Source: Prorocentrum cordatum (taxonomy: Eukaryota > Sar > Dinophyceae > Prorocentrales > Prorocentraceae). From it: a DNA stretch of 23,290 nucleotides. A program made the position numbers and the translations under genes. The stretch's first letter is position 1; each line of letters begins with the position of its first letter. The stretch lies in the NCBI GenBank assembly GCA_963575745.1, contig CAUYUJ010020562.1, positions 91,797 to 115,086 of the forward strand, written 5' to 3'. Of this stretch, positions 14,040-23,283 are shown in pieces. The notes under the pieces were generated by a model, which was not told where the DNA came from, did not search any database, and was given only the letters and a program-made list of their open reading frames with translations.

Positions 14040-16640
14040 GTGTGCAGTATGTGTGGAGCAACGTTTGTGGTAAAGCCGATGTGCTGCAATCTTTATTGTG
14101 CAATCTATGGTATGCGACCTATGCTACGCGGTATATGGTGCAAATTATGCGGTGCACTTGATCCCCGCACAAGAATTCACACATTCCACGCTCGTACAAA
14201 CATCCCACCCACCTACCCGCAACTTGGTTTGCAAAACCCATGCGGTGGCGATTGCGAGGTGCGTATCTCTGCGGCCGCGCCGACCCACGCACGCGCGCGC
14301 AGCGGCCAACTATTTTGGCGCGACCGACGCGGCCGCGGTGGCGCTGACTGCTGGGCACATCCCAGCGGGCACTTCAGTGCGCGGCGGGCGCGGTAGCATG
14401 GCAACGTCCTCGACAACGGTAGACACGATGATGATAATGACGATGCTGGTGAAGGTGTTGACAACGACGACGGCGCAACCAGTGCGGGCGCGGATGCTGA
14501 TCACGCCGGCGACGATGACGGCGTCCTCGCGTCGGTGATGAAGGTTTTGGAAAGAGTTCGACATGCGCGCGCGGCCGACGCGCGAGTGGCCCGCATAATC
14601 TGATTTGACAAGGGTCATGCCCCTCCGAGCACGCGCGCAAGGGCGTGCGAATGATTTCGGCATGCGGCGCCAGAGGCCCCCCATTTGGCAGAATTCCGTG
14701 AAAATGTTGAAAGCCTGCGGTTGTCGTGAACATTCGCAAGAGCGCGAGTGCACGTTGTTTTGGAAACCGATGTTGCAAATCCACGTGTTTGTTATATGTT
14801 GTTTGGGCAGTCAGTTTTGAATTCGGTACGCAACCGTCGGTTTTTGACGGATTCCAGCATGCGCGCGCGACGACGCTCGCGCGCACATCGTCCCATCTGT
14901 CGCAAAGTATTTTCGCGACGGCACGCGCGCAAGGGCGTTCGAACGATGTCGACATGCTCGGCGAAGCCCGTTTGGTAGCATTTTCGAAAATTGTAAAAAA
15001 CCGATGGTCTTCTTAAGAATTCGCAAGAACGCGCGCGCGCAAGCTTCTTGGGAACATCCGTGTTGCGAAATGATGGTTTCTATTTGTTCTTTGGAAACTC
15101 GATTTTGAAATCCGTACGAAACCGAAGGTTTGCGAAGGATTTCGGCACGCGCGACAACGAGCGCGCGCATGTCGTCCCACTATTTGCAAGGGGCTCCTGG
15201 AAACTGATGATTCTTGACAAACGAATGCGCGCGCATAGAATTTGTTGCAGGGGATGGCGGGGGGGGGCAATACCAGCTCGGCAGGGATGGTGTGAGCTCA
15301 TATTTCAGATGCACGATGGGGATGAATCATATTAAATTTCAATCATATGTAAATTGCAATACGACAAAAAGGAAACGGATACTCCGCAGGGGATCTCGTC
15401 TCTCGTCTCTTTGAAGAAGGGAGAATGGATGCGATGCAGTCACGCATAGTGCAACCTATGTTGTGCAATCTATGTGGTGCGCAAACTACGTGGTGCAAAA
15501 TACGTGGTAAAACTAAGTTTGAAAAACTGAGTTGTCAACTCCACTGCCCGCGCAATCATCCCGCCCACCCACCCACAATGTGGTTTACAAAACCATGCGG
15601 CGGCGACTGCGATGGGTGCTTGGTGTTGCGTGGTGCATGTCTGCGGCCGCGCCAGCCCGCGCATGCTCGCGCACACAACTGCCAGCTAGTTTGGCGCGAA
15701 TGACGGCGGCAAGGCCAATGACGGCGCCGATGCTAATCACGCCGATGACGATGACGGTGTCCTCGCGTCGGCGATGATTTTTGTTGGAAGGAGTTCGACA
15801 TGCGCGCGCGGCCGACGCGCGCGAGTGAACCGAATGGCATGATTTGACAGGGATCGTTCTCCCTCCAAAGCACGCGCGCAAGGGCGTTCGAATGATTTCG
15901 ACATGCGGCGCGAGAGGCCCGGTTGGCCGAGCTTGATGAAATTCTGACAACCGATGGTTCTCTAAAGGATTTGCAAGAGCGCGCGCAGACCTTTGATTGA
16001 AAGCTGATGTTGCGACACCATGTGTGTTTATATGTTGCCGGGACGCTCGGTTTTGAATTCCGTACGAAACCTGGGTTTTTGGAGGATTCCGGCATGCGGG
16101 CGCGACGACGCGAGCGTGCGCACTTCGCCCCATGTGTTGCAAGGGGCTCGTGCGGAAGCACGCGCGTACGGGCATGTCAACGATATTGACACGCGCGCGC
16201 GACTTTGGATGGAAAGTTCGGAACCCTATGGTTCCGAAAAGTTCGCAAGGGCAAGAGCGCATGATTGTTTGAAAGAACCTGTTGCGGAACCACAGGTGTT
16301 CTACATGTCTCGGGACACTCGATTCTGAAAATCCTTACAGAAACTATGGTTCTTGAAGGGTCTCAGCAAGCACGCGCAAAGACGCGCGCGTGTGCACATT
16401 GCCCCGTTTGTGTTGCAAGGAGTTCTTTGAAACTGATGGTTCGTGATCAACGAGCGCGCGCAAAAAATGTTTTACAAACGAGGGGGTCGATAAACTGCCT
16501 GGGGGATGGTACGGATTCATATCTAGGATGGACGAGTGTGCGGAATAGTCCGAGGGGGGTGGTGTATCAGAATACCGTTTTATGAAGGAGAATATATGTT
16601 GTGCAATGTTTGTTGTGCGATATCTGTTGTGCAATCTATG
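14040..16640. repeat. Hierarchical satellite: ~1.2-1.4-kb units made of ~250-bp subunits
   Basis: The first large unit (from about 14040) and the second (from about 15425) share GTGCAATCTATG words, a CCCACCCACC stretch, TCTGCGGCCGCGCC, GATGACG-type blocks, CCTCGCGTCGG (14524 and 15761) and GTTCGACATGCGCGCGCGGC. A third unit starts near 16588 and is cut short. Within units, subunits of about 250 bp recur: a GTTGCGAAA-type word, TCGATTTTGAA or GGTTTTGAATTC, CGTACGAAACC, GGATTCCGGCATGCG, then runs of alternating CGCGCG. Minus frames through it are open in places but show no coding bias. Confidence 0.75.
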
Positions 16641-16904
16641 TGGGGCGTCGGAGGCTGCCCAATAGCCGCCAGACCGAGAACCCGACCCAGACGGCGGGCG
16701 GCGACGAGGTGGCGACGGAGTGGCGACGGCGGCCACATAGCCGCCAGACCGAAGACTCGGCCCAGTTCCCTAGAACAGAAACATGAAACCTTACATGCAA
16801 GCACTGCTTAGGGAACAAATGCAAAGAGATCGTGGGCGCACACCCGCACACAACAAACCCGCGGGACAGTGGAAGGGTCGACGGCGGCGGCCACTGCCTA
16901 TGCT
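16641..16904. other. Short unique stretch with a 75-bp spaced duplication
   Basis: ATAGCCGCCAGACCGA occurs at 16662 and again at 16737, with similar flanks (GAGAACCCGACCCAG versus AGACTCGGCCCAG). No coding signal is visible. Confidence 0.6.
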
Positions 16905-18160
16905 GAGACTCGGGTGCTACTGATGAGTTGGGGGGCGGGTGGGAATGAACGAACGGCTTGTTGCTTGTGGGTGGCTTGATTACTGTTCCCTGTTCATAAC
17001 CACCCCCTCCCCAGGGCACCCGGCACCCAACCAGGATCCAGACTGACCCCCCCGCACCCTGCCCCCAAAAAGCAAAATACACGTTGCCTCCGAATCAGGA
17101 GCATGTGCGGGCGCCCCGCGACCAACTCGCATTAGTTTCTGATGAGGACGACGGGGGGGGCGCATGGCGCTGGGTGCGCGCAGATCCTCAATCCCTGTCG
17201 AAAAAAAGAACACGGAATACAAGTTGTTTCCAAGTTTGGAGCATGCGCGGGCGCCCCGCGACCACTTTGTATTGTCTTTTGACAGGGACAGCGGTGAGGG
17301 GCTCACATTCCTTGGCGCGCGCAGGCCAACCATCCTTATCAACTTAGACTATAACATGCACACTGCTTCCAAATCCCCAGCGACCATTTCGCATCGGTTT
17401 TTAACAGAAAAGGCACCCGAGCTTCTGTGTTGGGAGGGCGGGTGGGAATGTGAGCAGGAGATGTTTTGATCACTGTTCCCTATCAGTAAACATCCCCCCA
17501 GGCGACTGGCACCCAACCCTGACCAATAAGCACCCACCCACCATTTTGGGTTTAAAATGAGATGCACTTTGCCTCCAAATCTGGCGCATGCGCGGGAGCC
17601 CCGCAACCACTTTGCATGGGTTTTGACGCGGACGACGGGAGTATCGGCATATTGCTTGCTGCGCGTAGGGCAATCATCCCGGCCAAAAAACAGAACAACA
17701 AAATACACTTTGTCTCCAAATTTGGAACGCGCGCAGGGCGATCTTCGCTCTGAGCTCTCATCTGTTTCACGACCCCTCAAGATGTCACACTTTGCCCATC
17801 GGTGTCGGTTCTTCGCGCTCCCTGGAAGAAACCGCCCTTCTCACAGAATGCTCGGCACTTTGTTTCACGGGGGCTCAAGATCATGAGCTCCCTGGGGCCA
17901 AAACCCCAGGCACCTGGGGTTCCTATTGGTTTCTTTTAGCTGGAGAACCGGTCGCGGCTGGGACACGCGGCAAATTTGGCGCACGTGGGGCATGTGCCGC
18001 ACCTGGCACGCTTGGGCTTCTGGGGTGCCTGGTGCACCAGGAACCCGTGGCGCGCATGGCATGCGTGGCCTTCCGAAGCGATCTGCTGACACTCGGGTGC
18101 TAGTTACGTGTGTGTCGGGAGGGCGAGTGGGAGTAGCTGGACGGCCTGCTCTCTAGGAGG
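16905..18160. repeat. Second hierarchical satellite: ~500-bp units with ~140-bp subunits
   Basis: Large-unit landmarks recur: GGCGGGTGGGAATG at 16934 and 17438 (variant near 18125), and ACTGTTCCCT at about 16982 and 17472. Subunits carry GCATGTGCGGGCGCCCCGCG (17101), GCATGCGCGGGCGCCCCGCG (17241) and GCATGCGCGGGAGCCCCGC (17586), each followed by GACC/AACCACTTTGCAT and a GACGACGGG block. A ~99-bp pair starting GTTTCACG (17763, 17862) lies within. CTGGTGCACCAG near 18034 is a perfect palindrome. No gene is visible. Confidence 0.75.
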
Positions 18161-18194
18161 GTCCTGTGGTGTTGGGTCCTCGTTTTGATGAGAG

Positions 18195-18275
18195 ACGGTC
18201 CCCGCGTCCCTCCTCTCCCCTTCTCCTCTCCTCTCCTCCTCCTCCCCTCCCCCCCCCTTCCCCCTCCTCTATCTC
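18195..18275. repeat. Polypyrimidine tract
   Basis: CTCCTCTCC and CCCCCCTTCC repeats form an almost pure pyrimidine run on plus just before the 88-bp minisatellite. Confidence 0.8.
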
Positions 18276-18637
18276 TTCGTCACCCTCTCATTTTGGCACA
18301 CCCCTCACACGCTTCGTGGCCCCATAAGGAACTCCGCCGAAGGTCCCAGTGGCGCAGCGCAGTTCGCACGGCGGCGCCGTCCCATTTTGGCACACCCCTC
18401 ACACGTTACGTGGCCCCATAAGGAGCCCCACTCAAGGTCCCATTGGCGCAGTTCGCATAGCGGCGCCGTCCCATTTTGGCACATCCCTCACGCGCTCCTG
18501 GGCTCGATAGGGAGCTCCATCTAAGGTCCCTGTGGCGCATTTCGTATGGCGGCCCCGCCCCATGTTGGCACACACCTCACATGCTTCGTGGCCGCATATG
18601 GAACCCCACCTACTCCCAGTTCGCATGGCGGCGCCGT
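18276..18637. repeat. 88-bp minisatellite, left part (about 4 units)
   Basis: The CATTTTGGCAC word recurs near 18289, 18383, 18472 and 18561 (as CATGTTGGCAC), a period of 88-94 bp. The unit contains GGCGCAGTTCGCATGGCGGC, GCCGTCCCATTTTGGCAC, ACCCCTCACACG, CGTGGCCCCATA and GGAGCTCCACC. The first unit has a small internal duplication (GCGCAGCGCAG). The array stops inside a unit, at GCCGTCC, where the CA microsatellite begins. Confidence 0.9.
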
Positions 18638-18638
18638 C

Positions 18639-18676
<38 letters not shown>

Positions 18677-18782
18677 ACAGACACCACAGACACCACGCAC
18701 ACAGACACACAGACACGCAGACACACAGACACACAGACACACAGACACACAGACATCACAGACACACGCACACAGACACACA

Positions 18783-18819
<37 letters not shown>

Positions 18820-18998
18820 AAACAGACACCACAGACACCACAGACACCACAGACACCACAGACACAGACACACAGACACACAGACACACAGACACACAGA
18901 CACACAGACACACAGACACACAGACACACAGACACACAGACACACAGACACACACGCACACACACGCACACACACGCACACACACACACACAAACATA
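18638..18998. repeat. CA-type microsatellite (CA, CAGACACA and CACAGACAC blocks)
   Basis: About 360 bp made of (CA)n at both edges, an 8-bp CAGACACA array and 9-bp CACAGACAC arrays in the middle. All frames are open on both strands and give Thr/His or Cys/Val peptides, which are artefacts of the repeat. It is embedded in the 88-bp minisatellite. Confidence 0.95.
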
Positions 18999-19310
18999 CA
19001 CGTTTCGTGGCCCCCTAGGGAGCTCCATCTAGGTGGCGCAGTTCGCATGGCGGCGCCGCCCCATTGTGGCACACCCCTCACACGCTCCGTGGCCCCATAG
19101 AGCTGCACCTAAGGGCCTCATGGCGCAATTCGTATGGCGGCGCCGCCCCATTCTGGTACACACCCCACACGTTTCGTGGCCCCATAGGGAGCTCCGCGTA
19201 AGGTCCCACTGGCGAACTGCGCATGGCGGCGCCGCCCCATTATGGCACACCCCTCACACGTTTTCGTGGCCCCATAGGGAGCTCCACCTGAGGTCCCAGT
19301 GTTTGGCCTC
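18999..19310. repeat. 88-bp minisatellite, right part (about 3.5 units)
   Basis: The array resumes within the unit at CACGTTTCGTGGCCCC. The CATTNTGGNAC word recurs near 19062, 19149 and 19238 (87-89 bp apart). A partial unit is also found at about 20100-20147 (CCCCTCATGCGGTTCGTGGC then CCCATAGGGAGCGCCACC). Confidence 0.9.
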
Positions 19311-19735
19311 CCGCCGCGGACGACCCGTGCGCGTCACTGGGACCCCCTCCGAGCGACCAGCGCGCGTCGCGGGAACTCCGCGCGGCGTTCTACCCAGCGC
19401 CTCGCTCGCCCGTCGCCGCTCTGCCTAGCGGCCGGATCCTTGCATGCCATCAGCCAGCCAGCTAGCCCTCTTTGCTCCGCGCCGCGGACGACCCGCGCGC
19501 GTCGCTGGGACCCTCTCGGGGCGACCAGCGCGCATCGCGGGAACTCCGCGCGGCGCTCTGCCCAGCGCCTCGCTCGCCCGTCGCCGCTCTGCCCAACGGC
19601 CCTCGCCCGCCATCAGCCAGCCAGCTAGCTAGCTAGCTCTCTTTGCTCGGCGCAGCGGACGACCCGCGCGCGTCGTTGGGACCCCTTCAGGGCGACCGGC
19701 GCGCGTCGCGGGGACTCCGCGCTGCGCTGCGCTTG
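19311..19735. repeat. About 170-bp tandem repeat, 2.5 copies
   Basis: GCGGACGACCCG starts at 19316, 19484 and 19655. Each unit continues GCGCGTCGCTGGGACC, GCGACCAGCGCGC, CGCGGGAACTCCGCGCGGCG, CAGCGCCTCGCTCGCCCGTC and a CAGCCAGCCAGCTAGC tail. The tail grew from two to five AGCT-type steps between copies. Open frames on both strands are repeat artefacts. Confidence 0.9.
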
Positions 19736-20214
19736 CAGCCTTGGACCTTGGAGCGCAGGGGCAAAGAGGGAGAAAAAGAAGGGAAGGAAGCGGGCACGAT
19801 CCTCGTGAAGGGCGTGTCGACATGGGCGTCACGGCGCGCTGCCATCGGGGTTTCCGGGGGAGCTCCCTGTGGCAGCCACGCTCAGTGCCACGAGTGCTCA
19901 GAGCCAGGCATACCCATACCGTTCGCATTCATATGCATTTACACTAGGTGCATCCGTGCTCGCATTCATGCAAATGGACTCATTCGCACGCAGAGTCATT
20001 CAAAATCAGACTCACTCGCGCTCAGACTCACCCGCGCTCTCGTACTCAGACCAATCGTCTTCGTTCGTGTTGTGTATGTACCCCGCCACACGTCTCTGCA
20101 AGCCCCTCATGCGGTTCGTGGCCCCATAGGGAGCGCCACCGAAGACGATATTCACAATTACGATACTCACAACTGCATGTGGTTGGGCCCTTCGCCAGGC
20201 TAAATTGATCCATG
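19736..20214. other. Mostly unique stretch, no supportable gene
   Basis: A purine-rich start (19755-19800) is followed by imperfect CATTCG/ACTCGCGCTCAGACTCA words (19918-20045) and a fragment of the 88-bp unit (20100-20147). Frames are open but show no coding bias. Confidence 0.5.
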
Positions 20215-20455
20215 TCCTGCCAGATGGCCGAAGATGTCCCCAAGGCTCCCAAGAGTGCACTAAGAGGACCCCAGGAGGCGACCAGGAGGTTCCCAAGAGA
20301 CCCCCAAGAGCCCCCTAAAATCTCCCCTGGGGCACCCAAGACGCTCCACGAGGCCCCAGGGACCGCCAAGAGGCCTCCAAGACACCCCAAGAGGACTCCA
20401 AGAAGCTCTCAAGAGACATCCGAAGAGACTCCGAGAATCATCCAAGAGGCATCTA
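20215..20455. repeat. C-rich array, fourth preserved copy
   Basis: Degenerate CCCCAAGA/GGACCCC/AGAGACC units, C-rich strand on plus. It is followed directly by a CTC tract, the same order (array, then CCT/CTC tract) as at 11450-12445. Confidence 0.8.
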
Positions 20456-20462
20456 GCCATTA

Positions 20463-20698
20463 TGCTCTACCTCCTCCTCCTCCTCCCTCCTCCTCCTCCC
20501 TCCTCCCCCCTCCTCCTCCTCCTCCTTCTCTCCTCCTCCTCCTCCTCCTCCTCCTCCTTCCTCCTCCTCCTCCTCCTCCCCCTCCTCTTCCTCCTCCTGC
20601 TCCTCTTCCTCATCCGACTGTTCCTCCTGCTCCCCTCCTCCCCTCGCCCCCTCTTCTTCCCCCTCCCCCTCCCCCTCCCCGTCCAATTCCTCCTCTAT
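20463..20698. repeat. CTC polypyrimidine tract
   Basis: Imperfect (CTC)n with TTC and CCC variants across about 235 bp. Pro- and Leu-rich frames cross it and are not genes. Confidence 0.9.
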
Positions 20699-21050
20699 GA
20701 TCCCCCTGCTGGGGTATGACGGCTTCCCCAGCCCTTTATTCCACTGCATGCTCCTCCACATCCCAAATCAGGGTAACTCGCCTGGGCATTGTTTCTGGAT
20801 GGGCTGGTGGGGTTACGCGAAGCGTTTGGAATCATAGCGGCATAAGTGGTAGCAATACGAATATCAATCAGAATGATGGCTGTAGCTATATCACTCCAGG
20901 CGCCTACTGCTGCCTGCTCGCGATCCAGGTGTTGCCCACTGTTGCCTGCCGTAGGAGGACCCACAAGAACTCCTAGGTGTCGACTGCTCGCGGTCTGGAT
21001 GCCAGACATCGCGGGCTGGGCCTGTTCTCCCCATACCGTTCTCGTGCCCC
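20699..21050. other. Unique stretch carrying the 35-bp motif shared with 4.4 kb
   Basis: Positions 20798-20832 match 4402-4436 (GATGGGCTGGTGGG and TACGCGAAGCGT exact). A minus frame across 20699-21009 is open and includes AWSDIATAIILIDIRIATTY, but its codon endings are not biased, so I do not call a gene. Confidence 0.4.
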
Positions 21051-21182
21051 TCCTCTCCCCCCTCCTCCTCCTCCTCCCTCTCCTCCTCCTCCTCCTCCTC
21101 CTCCTCCTCCTCCTCCTCCCTCCTCCTCCTCCTCCTCCTCCTCCTCCTCCTCCTCCTGCACCTCCTGCTCCTCCTGCTCATC
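21051..21182. repeat. CTC polypyrimidine tract
   Basis: (CTC)n/(TCC)n run, nearly pure, ending in CTCCTGCTCATCCTGGG. It has the same strand polarity as the other polypyrimidine tracts. Confidence 0.9.
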
Positions 21183-21338
21183 CTGGGAGGGGGATGGCTG
21201 GGCAGGTGTGGGCACCTCTTGGCCACGTCACGACGGCCCGGCGCCGCTCGGCGCAAGCTCTGCAGGCGGCCCCGCCCCCTGGTCTCACTGGCCGCTGCCC
21301 CCCCGGTCCCCACCGGTCCTTGCAGCAGACAATGGACC

Positions 21339-21698
21339 TCACGATGATGTCGCCTTCTGCGGCAGGGGTGCCCTCGCTGCTGCCGCTCGCCGTCCGATGC
21401 TCCCCCTCGTTCCTCTCTCCCGCTGGGTCTGCACCGCGTCTTCAGCGCAGCGCACACCCCTGGCAACGATGCCCTCTGGCATCTTTCCGCGGACCTCCGA
21501 GTTCCGAGTTCCGAGTTCCTCTCTCCCGCCCGCCCTCTCAGGCCCATTCCTCCCCACAGACTTACGTCTCGCTTCATCCCGTCCAGGTTCTGGGAGCTGG
21601 AGGCATCGGCCGAGGCTTCCAGCAGTCGCGCTCGAGGCATCGGCCTCAGCCCTACCGAGAGCGAAGATGCGGGTAAAGGCCCAGATCTCTGCATGCAT
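21339..21698 (-). CDS. Small minus-strand ORF, 119 residues, weakly supported
   Basis: It starts at ATG (21698-21696) with MHAEIWAFTRIFALGRAEAD, continues with ARRKSVGRNGPERAGG, GKMPEGIVARGVRCAEDAVQ and APLPQKATSS, and ends with TGA at 21339. G/C third positions are moderate. Inside it, CGAGACGTAAGTCTG (near 21563, minus sense) looks like a splice donor, so only the first ~45 codons may be exon. The trinucleotide-like GGAACTC repeats three times near 21505. The family is not recognised. Confidence 0.25.
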   Translation of the reverse strand: MHAEIWAFTRIFALGRAEADASSATAGSLGRCLQLPEPGRDEARRKSVGRNGPERAGGREELGTRNSEVRGKMPEGIVARGVRCAEDAVQTQRERGTRGSIGRRAAAARAPLPQKATSS

Positions 21699-21739
21699 CG
21701 CCCAGTAAAAGTTGCATCCAAAAGGGTGTCGAGGCGATG

Positions 21740-21999
21740 GAAGCAAAAACACGATTAGCACCTCCTGGTTGTCCTCCCATCTTGGCTTTCTCCACGCCTC
21801 TCAGTCCTCGCCCCTCCAGTAACTCGCCACGTTCCCCCTCGAGCTACCCACACGCCTCTTTCCCTGAACCGCCCCTCCCTCAGGGCCGAGGCTATGAGCA
21901 ATGTCCTCTCCTGAGCCGACCATGTCGAACGATTGCTCGCACACTCGGCCCATATCAGCACCCTGCGTGGTGATCCTCACTTGTTGTAGATGAATCGTA
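21740..21999. other. C/T-rich unique stretch, nothing recognised
   Basis: Pyrimidine-biased sequence (CCTCCTGGTTGTCCTCCC and similar). No coding bias, repeat or hairpin stands out. Confidence 0.4.
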
Positions 22000-22445
22000 T
22001 CATCCGCATACTTGCGAGATGCGAACTAGCAAGCGTAACGCGCATGCGTGTACTAATCGTACCATTTGTAATGATAGTATACGACGCATTATTGGTGTAC
22101 GTCTTCGTTGCCTTCCCATGAACATGAGTGTTATCAGCATTAGTTGCATTATGATGTGTAATGGCCGCCTTTCTCGTATCACTCGTAAACCTACCCAGCT
22201 TAGTAATATTGCTCCAACGCGTTCGACTTGATTGATCATTATTACGATGTCCGTAATGTGCGAATGTTATGTGGTATTGGTACGTTTCTTCTCACTGCAA
22301 ATGTTACTCCGAATCGTCTTCTTCGTGTTCTTACCAGCAGTCGAAAAGTCACATACGTATTAGTAGTGTGTTGTCTTATTCGTCGTCTTCTTAGTATTAC
22401 CATGGCCATTAGCAGTAGGATTCGCGATATTGTTATTCCTCTCGC
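22000..22445. other. Low-GC island with triplet periodicity
   Basis: GC drops well below the surroundings. Words such as CGTATTAGTAG, GTTATCAGCATTAG and ATTAGCAGTAGGATT give a purine-any-pyrimidine rhythm, and both strands stay open in long pieces. The register changes near 22228. It resembles the decayed tail of the CTA microsatellite at 10864-10995, so an aged triplet repeat is the simplest reading. A foreign coding fragment is the alternative. Confidence 0.4.
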
Positions 22446-22804
22446 AAACTTCCTCTCCCGACGCCCCCCACCCACAACCCTTCCCCCAGGCGCTCAGAAC
22501 GGGTTTGGAAGTGTCTCCCTCGCGCTTTCCCGCCCTCGCCACCACAGGCCTGCGCAGCGGCGGGACACAGAGGCAAAGACCAGCATCCGCACGCGCAGGA
22601 GAGGCGCTCCTCCCCGCACCGCATCCTCCACGTGTGGCGAGCGATCTTCTGCCCGTTCGGACGGCGGGAAGGGGGGGGGAGGGGGAGGGGGGACGCCCAC
22701 GGCAGGTGTAGCGACGGCGGCGTCCTGGGGGGGCGCCCGTGTCTGCGATGGGAGCAGGCCAGGCGTAAGATCGTGCACGAGCTGCGTGCATCCTGCTAGC
22801 CCAG

Positions 22805-22882
22805 GTGCGCCTGGCGGCTGCGTCCAGTGCCGCTGCCCAGCCGCCGGAGATCAAGGAGGAGAGCGAGGTGGAGCAGGTGTAA
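22805..22882 (+). CDS. C-terminal exon candidate, plus strand
   Basis: After CTAGCCCAG (AG at 22803-22804) the frame reads VRLAAASSAAAQPPEIKEES then EVEQV and TAA (22880-22882), with nearly every codon ending in G or C. Just upstream another frame with similar bias (WEQARRKIVHELRASC, 22749-22796) ends in TAG. The two could be one coding region with a frameshift, or separate exons. The family is not recognised. G-runs at 22665-22690 make the sequence uncertain. Confidence 0.35.
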   Translation: MRLAAASSAAAQPPEIKEESEVEQV

Positions 22883-22974
22883 AAGGTAAAGGGCGCTTGG
22901 GAGCGGTGTCCGACGGTCCTGAGGAGTTCACGCAACTGACACGGTGAGACGGTGAGAAGGGAAGAAGATCTGCC

Positions 22975-23283
22975 TTAGTCGTCGATCAAAGTGTGTGCTG
23001 ACGATGTGCTACACAGTGAGAGAATAGCTGCCGAGATTGGCCCCGTACAACGGTGCCACGTCATCTTACAACTGAGCCTACAGATGATGGCCATCCAGGC
23101 CTTCTGGAGTAACCCCAAGGGAATCAGTTTATCCCAGATTGCCGCCGCATGCCGCATCAGAAAAAGGATCGTGGCATCATAAACATAATCGAAATATATG
23201 TTCTTCTTGGTCACAAGCCAGGCCGTGACAGACTCTGACACTTTCGCTCCAACGAGGAGCCCCGCGAGCGTCCTGAGAGACAT
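22975..23283 (-). CDS. Minus-strand ORF, 102 residues, unrecognised
   Basis: From ATG (23283) to TAA (22975) the frame reads SLRTLAGLLVGAKVSESVTA, WLVTKKNIYFDYVYDATILF, LMRHAAAIWDKLIPLGLLQK, AWMAIICRLSCKMTWHRC and TGPISAAILSLCSTSSAH. The residue mix looks like a folded protein with hydrophobic segments, but codon endings are less G/C-biased than in genes 1 and 2. It may continue beyond the window edge 7 bp upstream. It could be a fragment of a mobile-element protein or a membrane protein. I make no functional call. Confidence 0.4.
   Translation of the reverse strand: MSLRTLAGLLVGAKVSESVTAWLVTKKNIYFDYVYDATILFLMRHAAAIWDKLIPLGLLQKAWMAIICRLSCKMTWHRCTGPISAAILSLCSTSSAHTLIDD

Noticed and set aside
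14310-16262. Minus ORFs of 140-225 residues inside the satellite
   Set aside because: No codon-ending bias, and similar peptides recur only because the satellite units repeat.
18340-18425. Possible tRNA in the 88-bp unit (TGGCGCAGTTCG like an A box, GTTTCGTGGCC like a B box)
   Set aside because: The acceptor ends do not pair and no anticodon arm forms; the box matches are imperfect.
18476-19108. Thr/His and Cys/Val ORFs through the CA tract
   Set aside because: Pure repeat translation; every frame is open.
14040-19735. CRISPR-like arrays
   Set aside because: Units are long, contiguous and variable, with no constant short repeat alternating with unique spacers; the genome is eukaryotic.
22019-22231. 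70-residue plus ORF in the low-GC island
   Set aside because: Both strands are open and the register shifts at 22228; it fits a decayed triplet repeat better than a gene.
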